This document shows positions 17,721 to 26,623 of a stretch of DNA of 64,000 nucleotides, piece by piece. Location: assembly GCA_965276665.1 (NCBI GenBank), contig OZ255620.1, positions 1,984,001-2,048,000 on the forward strand, read 5' to 3'. Within the stretch, counting starts at the first letter, position 1. Every line of letters starts with the position of its first letter. Both the position numbers and the translations under genes were made by a program. The notes under the pieces were generated by a model that did not search any database, was not told the DNA's origin, and was given only the letters and a program-made list of their open reading frames with translations. This DNA is from CAWGJC01 sp965276665 (GTDB taxonomy: Bacteria; Pseudomonadota; Alphaproteobacteria; Acetobacterales; Acetobacteraceae).

Positions 17721-17926
17721 GGAAGGCCAGGGGCTCTGCCCCCATGCGTCACTTGGGACCCCGCTAAGGGCGGAGCCCTTAGAACCCGACTATGGCTGTT
17801 GCGAACAGGGTGGCCGACGAGGTGTTTCCAGCACCTCGTCGCCGCCCTAATTCGCAAACAGCCGTGATGGATTCCAAAGGCTCAGCCTTTGGCGGGGGTC
17901 CAGGGGGCAGAGCCCCCTGGCCTTCC
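17721..17926. repeat. Structured intergenic repeat, copy R1 (206 bp)
   Basis: The whole gap between two convergent ABM genes is one long imperfect palindrome. The outer arms are GGAAGGCCAGGGGCTCTG and its near-complement, each itself able to form a GC hairpin. Inside these lie two AAGGGCGGAGCCCTT-like hairpins. The core 17792-17864 pairs GGCTGTT...GACGAGGTG with CACCTCGTC...AACAGCC around a 7-base loop. The left arm has an extra ~13 bases compared with the other copies. The palindrome runs through both TGA stop codons. R2 shares the right 60 bp with one mismatch. See findings. Confidence 0.9.
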
Positions 17927-18256
17927 TCAGAGCGCCGGGATTTCCTGGATGACTTCGAAGCCCTCGAATTCCGGGTGGCTGAGGGTGACGGGGCGGCTGG
18001 AGCCGGCGCCGGCGTGGGCGGCGCGGAACTGGTCGGAGCGGGTCCAGGCGTCGAAATGGGCGTGGGATTGCCAGAGCGTGTGGGAGGCGTAGAGGACGTG
18101 GTCGTCGCGGGCGGGGCCTCTGAGCAAGTGGAAGCCGAGGAAGCCGGGCACGGTTTGGAGCAGGCTTTCGCGGCCGAGCCAGCGTTCGGTGAAGGTGTCC
18201 TGTTCCTCGGGCCGTACCTTGAAGCGGTTCATCGCGATGAAGGGCGCCTGCGCCAT
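17927..18256 (-). CDS. ABM-domain heme-degrading monooxygenase-like protein (HmoA type)
   Basis: A protein of about 109 residues, MAQAPFIAMNRFKVRPEEQD..., with the pattern FIAMNRFKV, FLGFHLLRGPARDDHVLYASHTLW typical of the HmoA/IsdG-like ABM group. These degrade heme or act on small aromatics. I prefer the ATG at 18256, which has a GGGA 8 bases upstream; an ATG at 18286 would add ten residues and lacks a ribosome site. The stop codon lies exactly at the border of repeat R1. The conserved catalytic set of IsdG proteins (Asn, His, Trp) is only partly evident, so activity on heme is tentative. Confidence 0.75.
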   Translation of the reverse strand: MAQAPFIAMNRFKVRPEEQDTFTERWLGRESLLQTVPGFLGFHLLRGPARDDHVLYASHTLWQSHAHFDAWTRSDQFRAAHAGAGSSRPVTLSHPEFEGFEVIQEIPAL

Positions 18257-18331
18257 AGTCGTGGTCCCGATCAGGTAATGGTGCATGAGAGATAGCGCGG
18301 CCGGAGCGTGCTGTCTCGCCGGGAGGGCCTG

Positions 18332-18524
18332 ATGCCTGATGGGGTACCGGATACGTTGACCGCGATGGCTGCGGTCGATGTGTTTGGTCTGCTGGCTTGC
18401 GGGGCGGTGTCGCCGCTCGAGCTGATCGAGGCGGCGACGCTGGCGGCGGCACGGGGTGTTCGAGGCGATTAACGGGCTCGACCGTGCGGTGCCGATCGAT
18501 CCGCGGCCGGGTTCGCACCGGTAG
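18332..18524 (+). pseudogene. Relic of an amidase-signature family gene (N-terminal fragment, frameshifted)
   Basis: After a good GGGAGGG site, ATG 18332 opens a 46-codon frame whose VFGLLACGAVSPLELIEAA matches the usual first helix of amidase-signature enzymes (xAGExSPxELxxA). A frameshift near 18450 moves the homology to the next frame (VFEAINGLDRAVPID), and both frames then end (TAA 18470, TAG 18522). Nothing of the remaining ~400 residues, including the Ser-Ser-Lys core, is present. The gap 18287-18607 between the ABM gene and dnaB holds only this relic and the DnaA-box-like sites. Confidence 0.6.
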
Positions 18525-18541
18525 GCGGCTGACCACCCCCG

Positions 18542-18560
18542 CTATCCACAATGATCCACA
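18542..18560 (+). promoter_or_regulatory. Two DnaA-box-like 9-mers before dnaB
   Basis: CTATCCACA (18542-18550) and TGATCCACA (18552-18560) each match the DnaA box TTATCCACA at 8 of 9 positions, in the same orientation, 10 bp apart, about 50 bp before the dnaB start. This suggests DnaA control of the helicase gene. Two boxes are too few to call an origin. Confidence 0.45.
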
Positions 18561-18607
18561 GGCTCCCCGGGCTGCACCCGGCGCGCGCGCGGGAGTAAGG
18601 TGCCGGG

Positions 18608-20089
18608 GTGAATACCATCGAGTCGCCCCTGCTCGGCCTGTCGCAGCGTCAGCCACCGGCCAACATGCAGGCCGAACAGGCGCTGCTCGGCGCGCTGCTC
18701 GCCAACAACAAGGCGTATGAGCGCGTCTCGGAATTCCTGGCGCCCGAGCATTTCGTCGATCCGGTGCACGGACGCATCTACCAGGCGATCGCGCGGCGCA
18801 TCGAGGCGGGGCAGCTCGCCGACGGCGTGACCCTGAAGGCCGAATTCGAGCATTCCGGCATTCTCGACGAGGTGGGCGGCACCGCCTATCTGGCGCAGCT
18901 GCTCTCGGCGATGGTCGGCATCATCAATGCGGGCGAGTACGGCCGCGCGGTGCACGATTCCTGGCTGCGCCGCCAGCTGATCGATCTCGGCGAGACGGTG
19001 GTGAACCGCGCCTTCGGGATGGAAGACGAGCTCGAGGGGCGCGAGCAGGTCGAGGCGGCGGAGCAGGCGCTGTTCGATCTCGCGACGCGCGGCGGCTCGG
19101 AAGGCGGATTCGTCACCTTCGAGCGTGCGCTCACCGAGGCGATCATCGGCGCGGAGCGCGCGTTCCGCCGTGCCGGCCATGTCGCCGGCCTGTCGACCGG
19201 CCTGCGCGATCTCGATTCGAAGCTGGGCGGCCTGCATCCCTCCGACCTGCTGATCCTCGCCGGACGCCCGGGCATGGGAAAGAGCGCGCTCGCCACCAAG
19301 ATCGCGTTCGGCGCGGCGCGCGCTCTGGTCGCGGAGGCGCGGCGGGATCGTCCGGACGGGGCGGCGACGAGCAGCATCGCGATCTTCTCGCTGGAGATGA
19401 GCGCCGAGCAGCTCGCGACACGATTGCTCGCGGAGGAATCGCGCATTTCGGGCGACAACATCCGGCGCGGCGAAATCGTGCAGAAGGATTTCGACAAATT
19501 CGTGCAAGTGAGCCGCGAGATCGCCTCCCTGCCGATCCATATCGACGACACGCCGGCGATCACCCTCTCCGCCCTGCGCACGCGGTGCCGCAGGCTGAAG
19601 CGCACGCGCGGGCTGTCGCTCGTCGTCGTCGATTATCTGCAGCTGATGCGCCCCTCGGCCGGCACCCGGCCGGAGAACCGGGTATTGGAGATCAGCCAGA
19701 TCACCCAGGGGCTGAAGGCGCTCGCCAAGGAACTGGTGGTGCCGGTGCTCGCGCTGTCGCAGCTCTCCCGCGCGGTCGAGAGCCGGGAGGACAAGCGGCC
19801 GCAGCTTTCGGATCTGCGGGAATCCGGCTCGATCGAGCAGGATGCGGACGTGGTGCTGTTCATCTATCGCGACGAATACTATTTGCAGTCGCGCATTCCG
19901 AAGCAGATCGGCTTCGACAATGACGACAAGTTCCATGATGCGGTCCAGAAATGGCAGACCGACATGGACAGCGTGCACAACAAGGCGGAGGTCGCGGTGG
20001 CGAAGCAGCGCCATGGCCCGACCGGCACCATCAACCTGCTGTTCGAGGCGGAGTTCACCCGCTTCGCCGATCTGGACCAGACGCATTAG
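18608..20089 (+). CDS. dnaB: Replicative DNA helicase DnaB
   Basis: The 493-residue product starts at a GTG and has the full DnaB layout: N-terminal primase-binding domain (QAEQALLGALLANNKAYERV; EHFVDPVHGRIYQAI), linker, and RecA-like motor with Walker A GRPGMGKSA (219-227). FSLEMSAEQLATRLL, VVVDYLQLM and SDLRESGSIEQDADVVLFIYR complete the motor, and the C-terminus carries VAVAKQRHGPTGT. The enzyme is the hexameric helicase at the replication fork. Its usual neighbour rplI is absent. An amidase relic and two DnaA-box-like sites lie upstream. The TAG stop overlaps the apparent ATT start of the next gene. Confidence 0.97.
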   Translation: MNTIESPLLGLSQRQPPANMQAEQALLGALLANNKAYERVSEFLAPEHFVDPVHGRIYQAIARRIEAGQLADGVTLKAEFEHSGILDEVGGTAYLAQLLSAMVGIINAGEYGRAVHDSWLRRQLIDLGETVVNRAFGMEDELEGREQVEAAEQALFDLATRGGSEGGFVTFERALTEAIIGAERAFRRAGHVAGLSTGLRDLDSKLGGLHPSDLLILAGRPGMGKSALATKIAFGAARALVAEARRDRPDGAATSSIAIFSLEMSAEQLATRLLAEESRISGDNIRRGEIVQKDFDKFVQVSREIASLPIHIDDTPAITLSALRTRCRRLKRTRGLSLVVVDYLQLMRPSAGTRPENRVLEISQITQGLKALAKELVVPVLALSQLSRAVESREDKRPQLSDLRESGSIEQDADVVLFIYRDEYYLQSRIPKQIGFDNDDKFHDAVQKWQTDMDSVHNKAEVAVAKQRHGPTGTINLLFEAEFTRFADLDQTH

Positions 20090-21164
20090 CGACGGCCGGC
20101 TCCGACTCCGTCTGCTTGCCGATGACCTGACTGGCGCGCTCGACACCGCCGCCGAGTTCGTGCCGCTGACCGGGCCGGTGCGGGTGGTGTGGAGCGCGGA
20201 TGCGACGGACAGCCTCGCACTGATGAGCGCCGCGCTCGACACCGGCACGCGAGAGGCCTTGCCCGCGCAGGCCGCGTTGATCGCCGCCGCCCTCGCGCCC
20301 TGGCTGGCCGGCGGGGACATCGCGTTCAAGAAGGTCGACAGCCTGCTGCGCGGCGCCTCGCTGGCCGAACTCGCCGCCTGTTTCCAGGCCGGCGGCTGGA
20401 TCGCCTGCGTCTTCGCGCCGGCCTTTCCCTTTCATGGACGGGTGACGCGCGGCGGGCGGCATTTCTGGGGCGCCACGCCGGTCGGGCCGGAGCTGGTCGC
20501 TTCACTCCGGGCCCTCGGCGCGCCGGCGCGCCGAGGGCCGCCGCTCGCCCCCGGCATCACCGTGTACGACGCGGAGACCGATGCCGAGCTTGCCGCGATC
20601 GTCCGATCCGTGGGCGGGCACAAAATTCTCTGGTGCGGCAGCGGCGGCCTTGCCGCGGCGCTCACGGCCAGCGCCACGCCCCAGCTCTCGGCGCACCCAT
20701 CGCCGCCCCCGCTCGCGCATCCGGTCCTCGGCCTGTTCGGCTCCGATCAGCCGGCGACCGCGTCCCAGCTCGCCGCCTGCGGGGTGCATTGGCATGCGGT
20801 GCCGGATGGCGGCGCCGCCAGCGCCGCGCGGATCGCCACTCAGCTCGAACGCGGCATCGCCCTGGTCAGCCTCGACCTGCCGCAGGGGCTCTCACGGTCG
20901 GAGGCAGCGAAAATCATCGCCGTGGAAATGGCGCGCCTCGTCGCCGCCTTGCCGGTTCCGGCCAGCGCCGTGGTCGCCGGCGGCGAGACGTTGCGCGCGC
21001 TCTGCGATGCGCTCGGCGCAAGCGCGCTCGAGGTGCATGGGAGCTTCCTCCCCGGCCTGCCGGTCTCGGTGGTGCGCGGGGGCGCCTGGGACGGCGTGAC
21101 GCTCGCCTCGAAATCCGGCGCGTTCGGCGACCCGGATCTGCTCCGCGAGCTGCTCCTCAGGTGA
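20013..21164 (+). CDS. Four-carbon acid sugar kinase family protein (DUF1537)
   Basis: The product has the N-terminal hallmark LRLLADDLTGALDTAAEF and the C-terminal nucleotide-binding hallmark GGETLRAL...LPGLPVSVVRGG...LASKSGAFG of OtnK/DtnK-type kinases. These phosphorylate four-carbon acid sugars such as threonate or erythronate. The nearest ATG is 20013, inside dnaB, but recognisable homology begins near 20100. An ATT at 20085 overlapping the dnaB stop (ATTAG) is the more natural start, giving 359 residues, somewhat short for the family (about 420). The family's classical partner, a PdxA2 dehydrogenase, lies 3 kb downstream beyond an opposite-strand gene. The stop overlaps that gene's 3' end by 8 bp. 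Confidence 0.82.
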   Translation: MARPAPSTCCSRRSSPASPIWTRRISDGRLRLRLLADDLTGALDTAAEFVPLTGPVRVVWSADATDSLALMSAALDTGTREALPAQAALIAAALAPWLAGGDIAFKKVDSLLRGASLAELAACFQAGGWIACVFAPAFPFHGRVTRGGRHFWGATPVGPELVASLRALGAPARRGPPLAPGITVYDAETDAELAAIVRSVGGHKILWCGSGGLAAALTASATPQLSAHPSPPPLAHPVLGLFGSDQPATASQLAACGVHWHAVPDGGAASAARIATQLERGIALVSLDLPQGLSRSEAAKIIAVEMARLVAALPVPASAVVAGGETLRALCDALGASALEVHGSFLPGLPVSVVRGGAWDGVTLASKSGAFGDPDLLRELLLR

Positions 21165-24060
21165 GATGCACGGCGACGCCGAGACTGCCGTTGTAGGCCG
21201 AGCTGGTGAATTCGCCGGTTGAGAAGGTGCCGAGCAAGGTGATGTTCGACGCGGTGGTCCCGTTCCGCAATGTCAGCGTGCCGTCATGGCCGGTCTGCTG
21301 ATAGGCGAGCGAGAACCCCGAGCCGGCGGCGATGTCTGCGACCTGGATGGTGTCGGTGCTCAGCAGATTGCCGACCGTGTCGCCGTTCAGTCCGGCGGCG
21401 GTGTCGCGGAAGACGTCGTGGCCCGAGGCCGAGCCGATCAGCCGGTCGAATCCGAGGCCGCCGGTCAGCGTCTGGTTGCCGCCGCCCGCGATCATGCTGT
21501 CGCTGCCGTTGCTGCCTTGCACGTTGATGAAACCGAGCGGCCCGAGGGAAAGATCGGTCGGCTGGTCGAGAGTCACCGTCAGATTGGTGTCATTCGCATT
21601 CAGCGCCGCCGTGCCGCCGCCGGTCAGGGTGAGCTGGCCAAATGTTCCGTCGGAGGCAATCGCGATACCGGCCGCCTGCGCCGCCAGGTTTACGGAGGCG
21701 GCGCTGCCGTCGAGCACCACCGATGCCGCGGATGACACCCCGCCGTCGAGCGTGAGCGAAGCGCCGCCCGCCACCTCGAACGTTCCCGCACCAGAGGCGA
21801 CGCCGCTTTCCACCACAAGCCGATCGAATTCGGGAACGCTGACGAGGCCGGCATTGATGAAGGTTCCGACCGAAATGATTCCGTCGGCGGTGATCGCGCC
21901 ATCATTCTCGAACAGACCGCCGCCGGATATTATCCCGGGGCCGGCATCGGCAAACGGCATCACGATCGAGCCGCCGGCCGCCACGAGCAGCGTTGCATCC
22001 GAGGAGGCCGTTCCGAAACCGGCGATCATCACCGTGCCGGCGTTGACCAGTGTGCCGGATACCTCCATCAGCGCGCCCGGGGAGCCGCCGGCACGGGTCG
22101 GGACGGCGCCGTCGATTGCGTTGAGCCGGATCACGCCCTCATTGCTCAAATGCCCGCTGACCGCGAGCACGCCACCCGATCCGGCATCCTCACTCGCGCC
22201 CGCGGCGCCCACGTCAATCGTCCCGCGCAGCCCGGTCGCCACGTTGGCTCCGTTGTCGAGCGATCCCGACACCGTCAGCGTGCCGCCCGTCCCGCCATCG
22301 CCGCCAGCCGCCGCCGACTGACCGCCGCCGACATTGATCACGGCGTTGTAATAGGAGTTGCTCAGCGAGCCGCTGACGTTGAGGACTGCGCCGCCGCCCG
22401 CCGCCCCTGCGTCGCTGCCGTCCCCACCACCGGCAATGTCGATCGTGGAGGCGTTGTCGAGCAAGCCGCTATCCAGGAGCGTCGCGCCGGAACCGGCCGA
22501 CCCGCCGCCCGCGCCGTCTCCGCCCTGCAGAACCAGCAGGCCGAACTGATCGAACAGCGCGCCGTTGGTGAAAACCCCCGCATCGAGGATCGTGCCGCCA
22601 AGCCCGCCGTTCTGGCCACCGCTCACGATGAGCGTGCCGAGATTTGCCAGATCACCGCTCTCGCGACCGCCCGGCAGTCTCGCCTCGACCGAGATCAGCC
22701 CCGAATCGGTGAGCACGCCGTACACCGAGAGCTCTGCCGCGTACTGACCCGCGCTCACGGTCGAGGCGGCGCCGACCAGGATCGTGCCGGCATTGGACAA
22801 CGAGCCGTCGACTTTGAGCGTGCCTCCTTCGACACCGTTCTCGAGCGTGACGGTCCCGGTATTGACGAGCACGCCGCTGACGGTGAGCTGGCCCTGGTAG
22901 CCCGAGTACACGCCGCCGCTGGCGCCCTCGATGGCGAGCTGTCCGGAATTGGTGAGCAGCCCGGTATCGTCGACCACGCCGCCGAGATTGCCGCCGTGCG
23001 GGCTGTACGCCATGCCGTCGCCGCCGGTGATCAGCATCGTGCCGGTGTTGATCAGCACGCCGCTGTTCGCGAGCGTCGCGCCATAGCCGCCGATCTCGTT
23101 GTCGGGGATCGGCCCGAAGCTGCCATCCACCGACAGCGTGGCGTCGTTGATCAACGTGCCGGTGTTCACCAGGCTGCCGCCGCTCCGGCTGTAGCTGACC
23201 GTTCCGGTGCGGCCGCCCTCGAGCGCAAGCGTTCCCATGTTGGTCAGCACGCCGGCATTGCCGAGAAAGCTGCCGCCGGGAACCTGGCCGGTGAGGGTGA
23301 GGTCGCCGCCCGCCGCGATCACTAGGCTGCCGCCGGCGGCGACCGCGATGTTCCCGGAATCGGCGATCACGCCCGCATCCACGAGCGTGCCGCCCGTCGC
23401 GACGTTCAGCCCGCCGCCCACAGTCGCCGCACCCCGTTGCCGCTCGGGATAGAAATAATTGGCGCCGAGATCGATCGTGCCGTCGTTGAGCAGCACGCCG
23501 GACACAGTCAGCGACCCGCCCGAGGCCGCGAGGGTGCCGGTGAGGCTGGATGCGCCGGCCTGTAGCATGATCGTGCCGGTATTGGTCAGCGTGCCGGCAT
23601 CGGTCATCGCGCTGCCGGGCCCGTGCTCGCCGGCGCCCCCATCCAGCATGAGCAGCCCGGCATTGGCGATCGCGCCGGTAGTGTCGAACGACCCGGCCTG
23701 CCCGCTCGCGCCCGCTCCGCCGAGCAGCGCGATCGTGCCGGCATTGCCGATCGTGCCGCTGTTGCGCGCGAAACCGGAGACCGTCAGCACGCCCGTCCCG
23801 CCGCCGCCGATTCCCGCGTCGATCAGCAATGTCCCGGCATTGATCGCGGTGCCGCTGACATCCATCGAGCCGCCACCGGCCTTGCCGCCGTCGCCGCCGC
23901 GCAATTCGATGGTTCCCTTGTTGGTGGCCTCTCCCGGCACCAGAACGACGCCGCCGGGATGGGTCTTCGCCGCGCCCCCTTCGACGAGCAGCAGCGACGG
24001 GGCGGCGAGAACGCCGGACAGCGTGGCGGTTTGGCCGGCTTGGACGGTTTTCGTCGGCAT
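21157..24060 (-). CDS. Repetitive beta-strand surface/secreted protein with RTX-like C-terminus
   Basis: The 967-residue product is almost entirely degenerate units of the type NAGT(I/L)-hydrophobic-GG, for example NSGTIGNAGTIALLGG and NTGTLINDATLSVDG, the pattern of a right-handed beta-helix. There is no signal peptide. The C-terminus (GSNGSDSMIAGGGNQTLTGG, GFDRLIGSASGHDVF, then a final uncharged beta-rich stretch) resembles uncleaved signals of type I secretion substrates. I infer an adhesin or surface-layer-like secreted protein exported by a type I system; no such exporter is in the window. It is divergent from pdxA2 (155-bp spacer) and separates it from the kinase gene. Composition fits the local GC level. 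Confidence 0.75.
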   Translation of the reverse strand: MPTKTVQAGQTATLSGVLAAPSLLLVEGGAAKTHPGGVVLVPGEATNKGTIELRGGDGGKAGGGSMDVSGTAINAGTLLIDAGIGGGGTGVLTVSGFARNSGTIGNAGTIALLGGAGASGQAGSFDTTGAIANAGLLMLDGGAGEHGPGSAMTDAGTLTNTGTIMLQAGASSLTGTLAASGGSLTVSGVLLNDGTIDLGANYFYPERQRGAATVGGGLNVATGGTLVDAGVIADSGNIAVAAGGSLVIAAGGDLTLTGQVPGGSFLGNAGVLTNMGTLALEGGRTGTVSYSRSGGSLVNTGTLINDATLSVDGSFGPIPDNEIGGYGATLANSGVLINTGTMLITGGDGMAYSPHGGNLGGVVDDTGLLTNSGQLAIEGASGGVYSGYQGQLTVSGVLVNTGTVTLENGVEGGTLKVDGSLSNAGTILVGAASTVSAGQYAAELSVYGVLTDSGLISVEARLPGGRESGDLANLGTLIVSGGQNGGLGGTILDAGVFTNGALFDQFGLLVLQGGDGAGGGSAGSGATLLDSGLLDNASTIDIAGGGDGSDAGAAGGGAVLNVSGSLSNSYYNAVINVGGGQSAAAGGDGGTGGTLTVSGSLDNGANVATGLRGTIDVGAAGASEDAGSGGVLAVSGHLSNEGVIRLNAIDGAVPTRAGGSPGALMEVSGTLVNAGTVMIAGFGTASSDATLLVAAGGSIVMPFADAGPGIISGGGLFENDGAITADGIISVGTFINAGLVSVPEFDRLVVESGVASGAGTFEVAGGASLTLDGGVSSAASVVLDGSAASVNLAAQAAGIAIASDGTFGQLTLTGGGTAALNANDTNLTVTLDQPTDLSLGPLGFINVQGSNGSDSMIAGGGNQTLTGGLGFDRLIGSASGHDVFRDTAAGLNGDTVGNLLSTDTIQVADIAAGSGFSLAYQQTGHDGTLTLRNGTTASNITLLGTFSTGEFTSSAYNGSLGVAVHLT

Positions 24061-24215
24061 GGCGGCGCGTCTCCCGCTATCGTGCTGGGCGGATCGCCTG
24101 CTGCGAAACCCCAGTTTGTGATGAGCCTAGCTCGCCGACGATGCTGCCGCAATCGAATGGCACCCGGCTGAGACAAGGATTAGCGTCCGACCCGGACCAC
24201 ACCGGAGCAACGCCG

Positions 24216-25298
<1,083 letters not shown>

Positions 25299-26623
25299 CG
25301 CGAGATCGGGGCCGCGCATGCCGGACAGGTCGAGGCAGAGCGCCACCAGCGCCGCGCCGATCGTCTGCCCGGTCAGCCGCGCGGTGGCGACGATGCCGCT
25401 CGCCCCGCCGCTGCGTTCCGGCGGCGCGCTCGCCATCAGCGCGCGCAGATTGGGCGATTGGAAGAACCCGAACCCGGCGCCGCACACCACCATCCGCAGA
25501 ACGATCGCGGTGACGCTCGGGGCCGCCGGCATCAGCGCCAGCGACGCCATGCCGCCGGCGAGCACGACGAGCCCGATTCCGCCCAGCAGCCCGGCGGGGT
25601 AGCGGTCCGACAGCCGCCCGGCGATCGGCGCCATCAGCCCGACCACCGCCGGCCAGGGGGTGATCAGGAAGCCGGTCGCCACCTGGCTGTGCCCGAGCAC
25701 GGTCTGGAACAGGAAAGGCAGCGCCACGAAGGCGAGGCCCTGCGCCGAGAACGAGCAGATCGAGGTCAAGGTCGAGAGCGCGAAGACCGGCATGCGGAAC
25801 AGGTCGAGCGCCAGCATCGGCGCCGGATGCCCGGCCTGCCGCCGCATCAGCGCGAGGCCGCACACCAGGCCGATCGCCCATTCCGGCAGGATCACCACCC
25901 AAGCCTCGCCATGCGACACGCCGCCAATGCCGAGGATCAGGCAGGCGAACAGCAATCCACAGAGCAGCGCAGCCACGCCGTCGAACGAATGCCCGGCCCG
26001 CGCCGTCGCCGGCAGCGTGCGCGAGCCGAGCGCCAGCGCCAGCGCGCCGGCCGGCACGTTGATCAGGAACAGCCAATGCCAGGACGCGACGGAGAGAATG
26101 AGCGAGGCGACGGTCGGGCCAAGGGTCAGCCCGACCGCCACCACGAGCGCATTCAACCCGACCCCGCGTCCGAGCATCCGCGCCGGCATGATGAAGCGGA
26201 TCAGCGCGGTGTTGACGCTCATGATCGCCGCCGCGCCCAGCCCCTGCAGCGCCCGCGCGACGACGAGGCTCGGCAGCGACCAGGCGAGACCGCAGGCGAG
26301 CGAGGTCACGGTGAACAGCGCGAGCCCGGCGAGATAGACGCGCCGGTGCCCGATCACCTCGCCCGCCGAGGCGAGCGGCAGCAGGGTCGCGACCATCGCG
26401 AGCTGATAGGCGTTCACCACCCAGATCGCATCCGGCCCGTTGGTGCCGAGATCGCGCGCGATGGTCGGCAGCGCGGTGTTGGTGATCGCGGTGTCGAGGC
26501 TCGCCATCGCGACCGCGACCGAGATGGCGAGCAATGCCTGCACGCGCTCCGCGCGCGGCAAGCCGTCGCCCGGTTTGCCGTCGCCCGGGTTGCCGCCGGC
26601 ACGGGCCGGCGCGTCGGCTGCCG

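Noticed and set aside
17721..17926. Insertion sequence or complete transposon
   Set aside because: The repeats have inverted arms but no transposase frame and no clear target duplication; at most a non-autonomous element.
17792..18295. Open frame across R1 (contains MDSKGSAFGGGPGGRAPWP)
   Set aside because: The same peptide appears in R2 (58019-59008) because both frames read through the repeat arms, and the rest lies antisense to real genes. It is a product of the repeat, not a protein family.
18541..18607. Replication origin before dnaB
   Set aside because: Only two DnaA-box-like sites are present, with no AT-rich unwinding stretch and no dnaA, dnaN or hemE neighbour.
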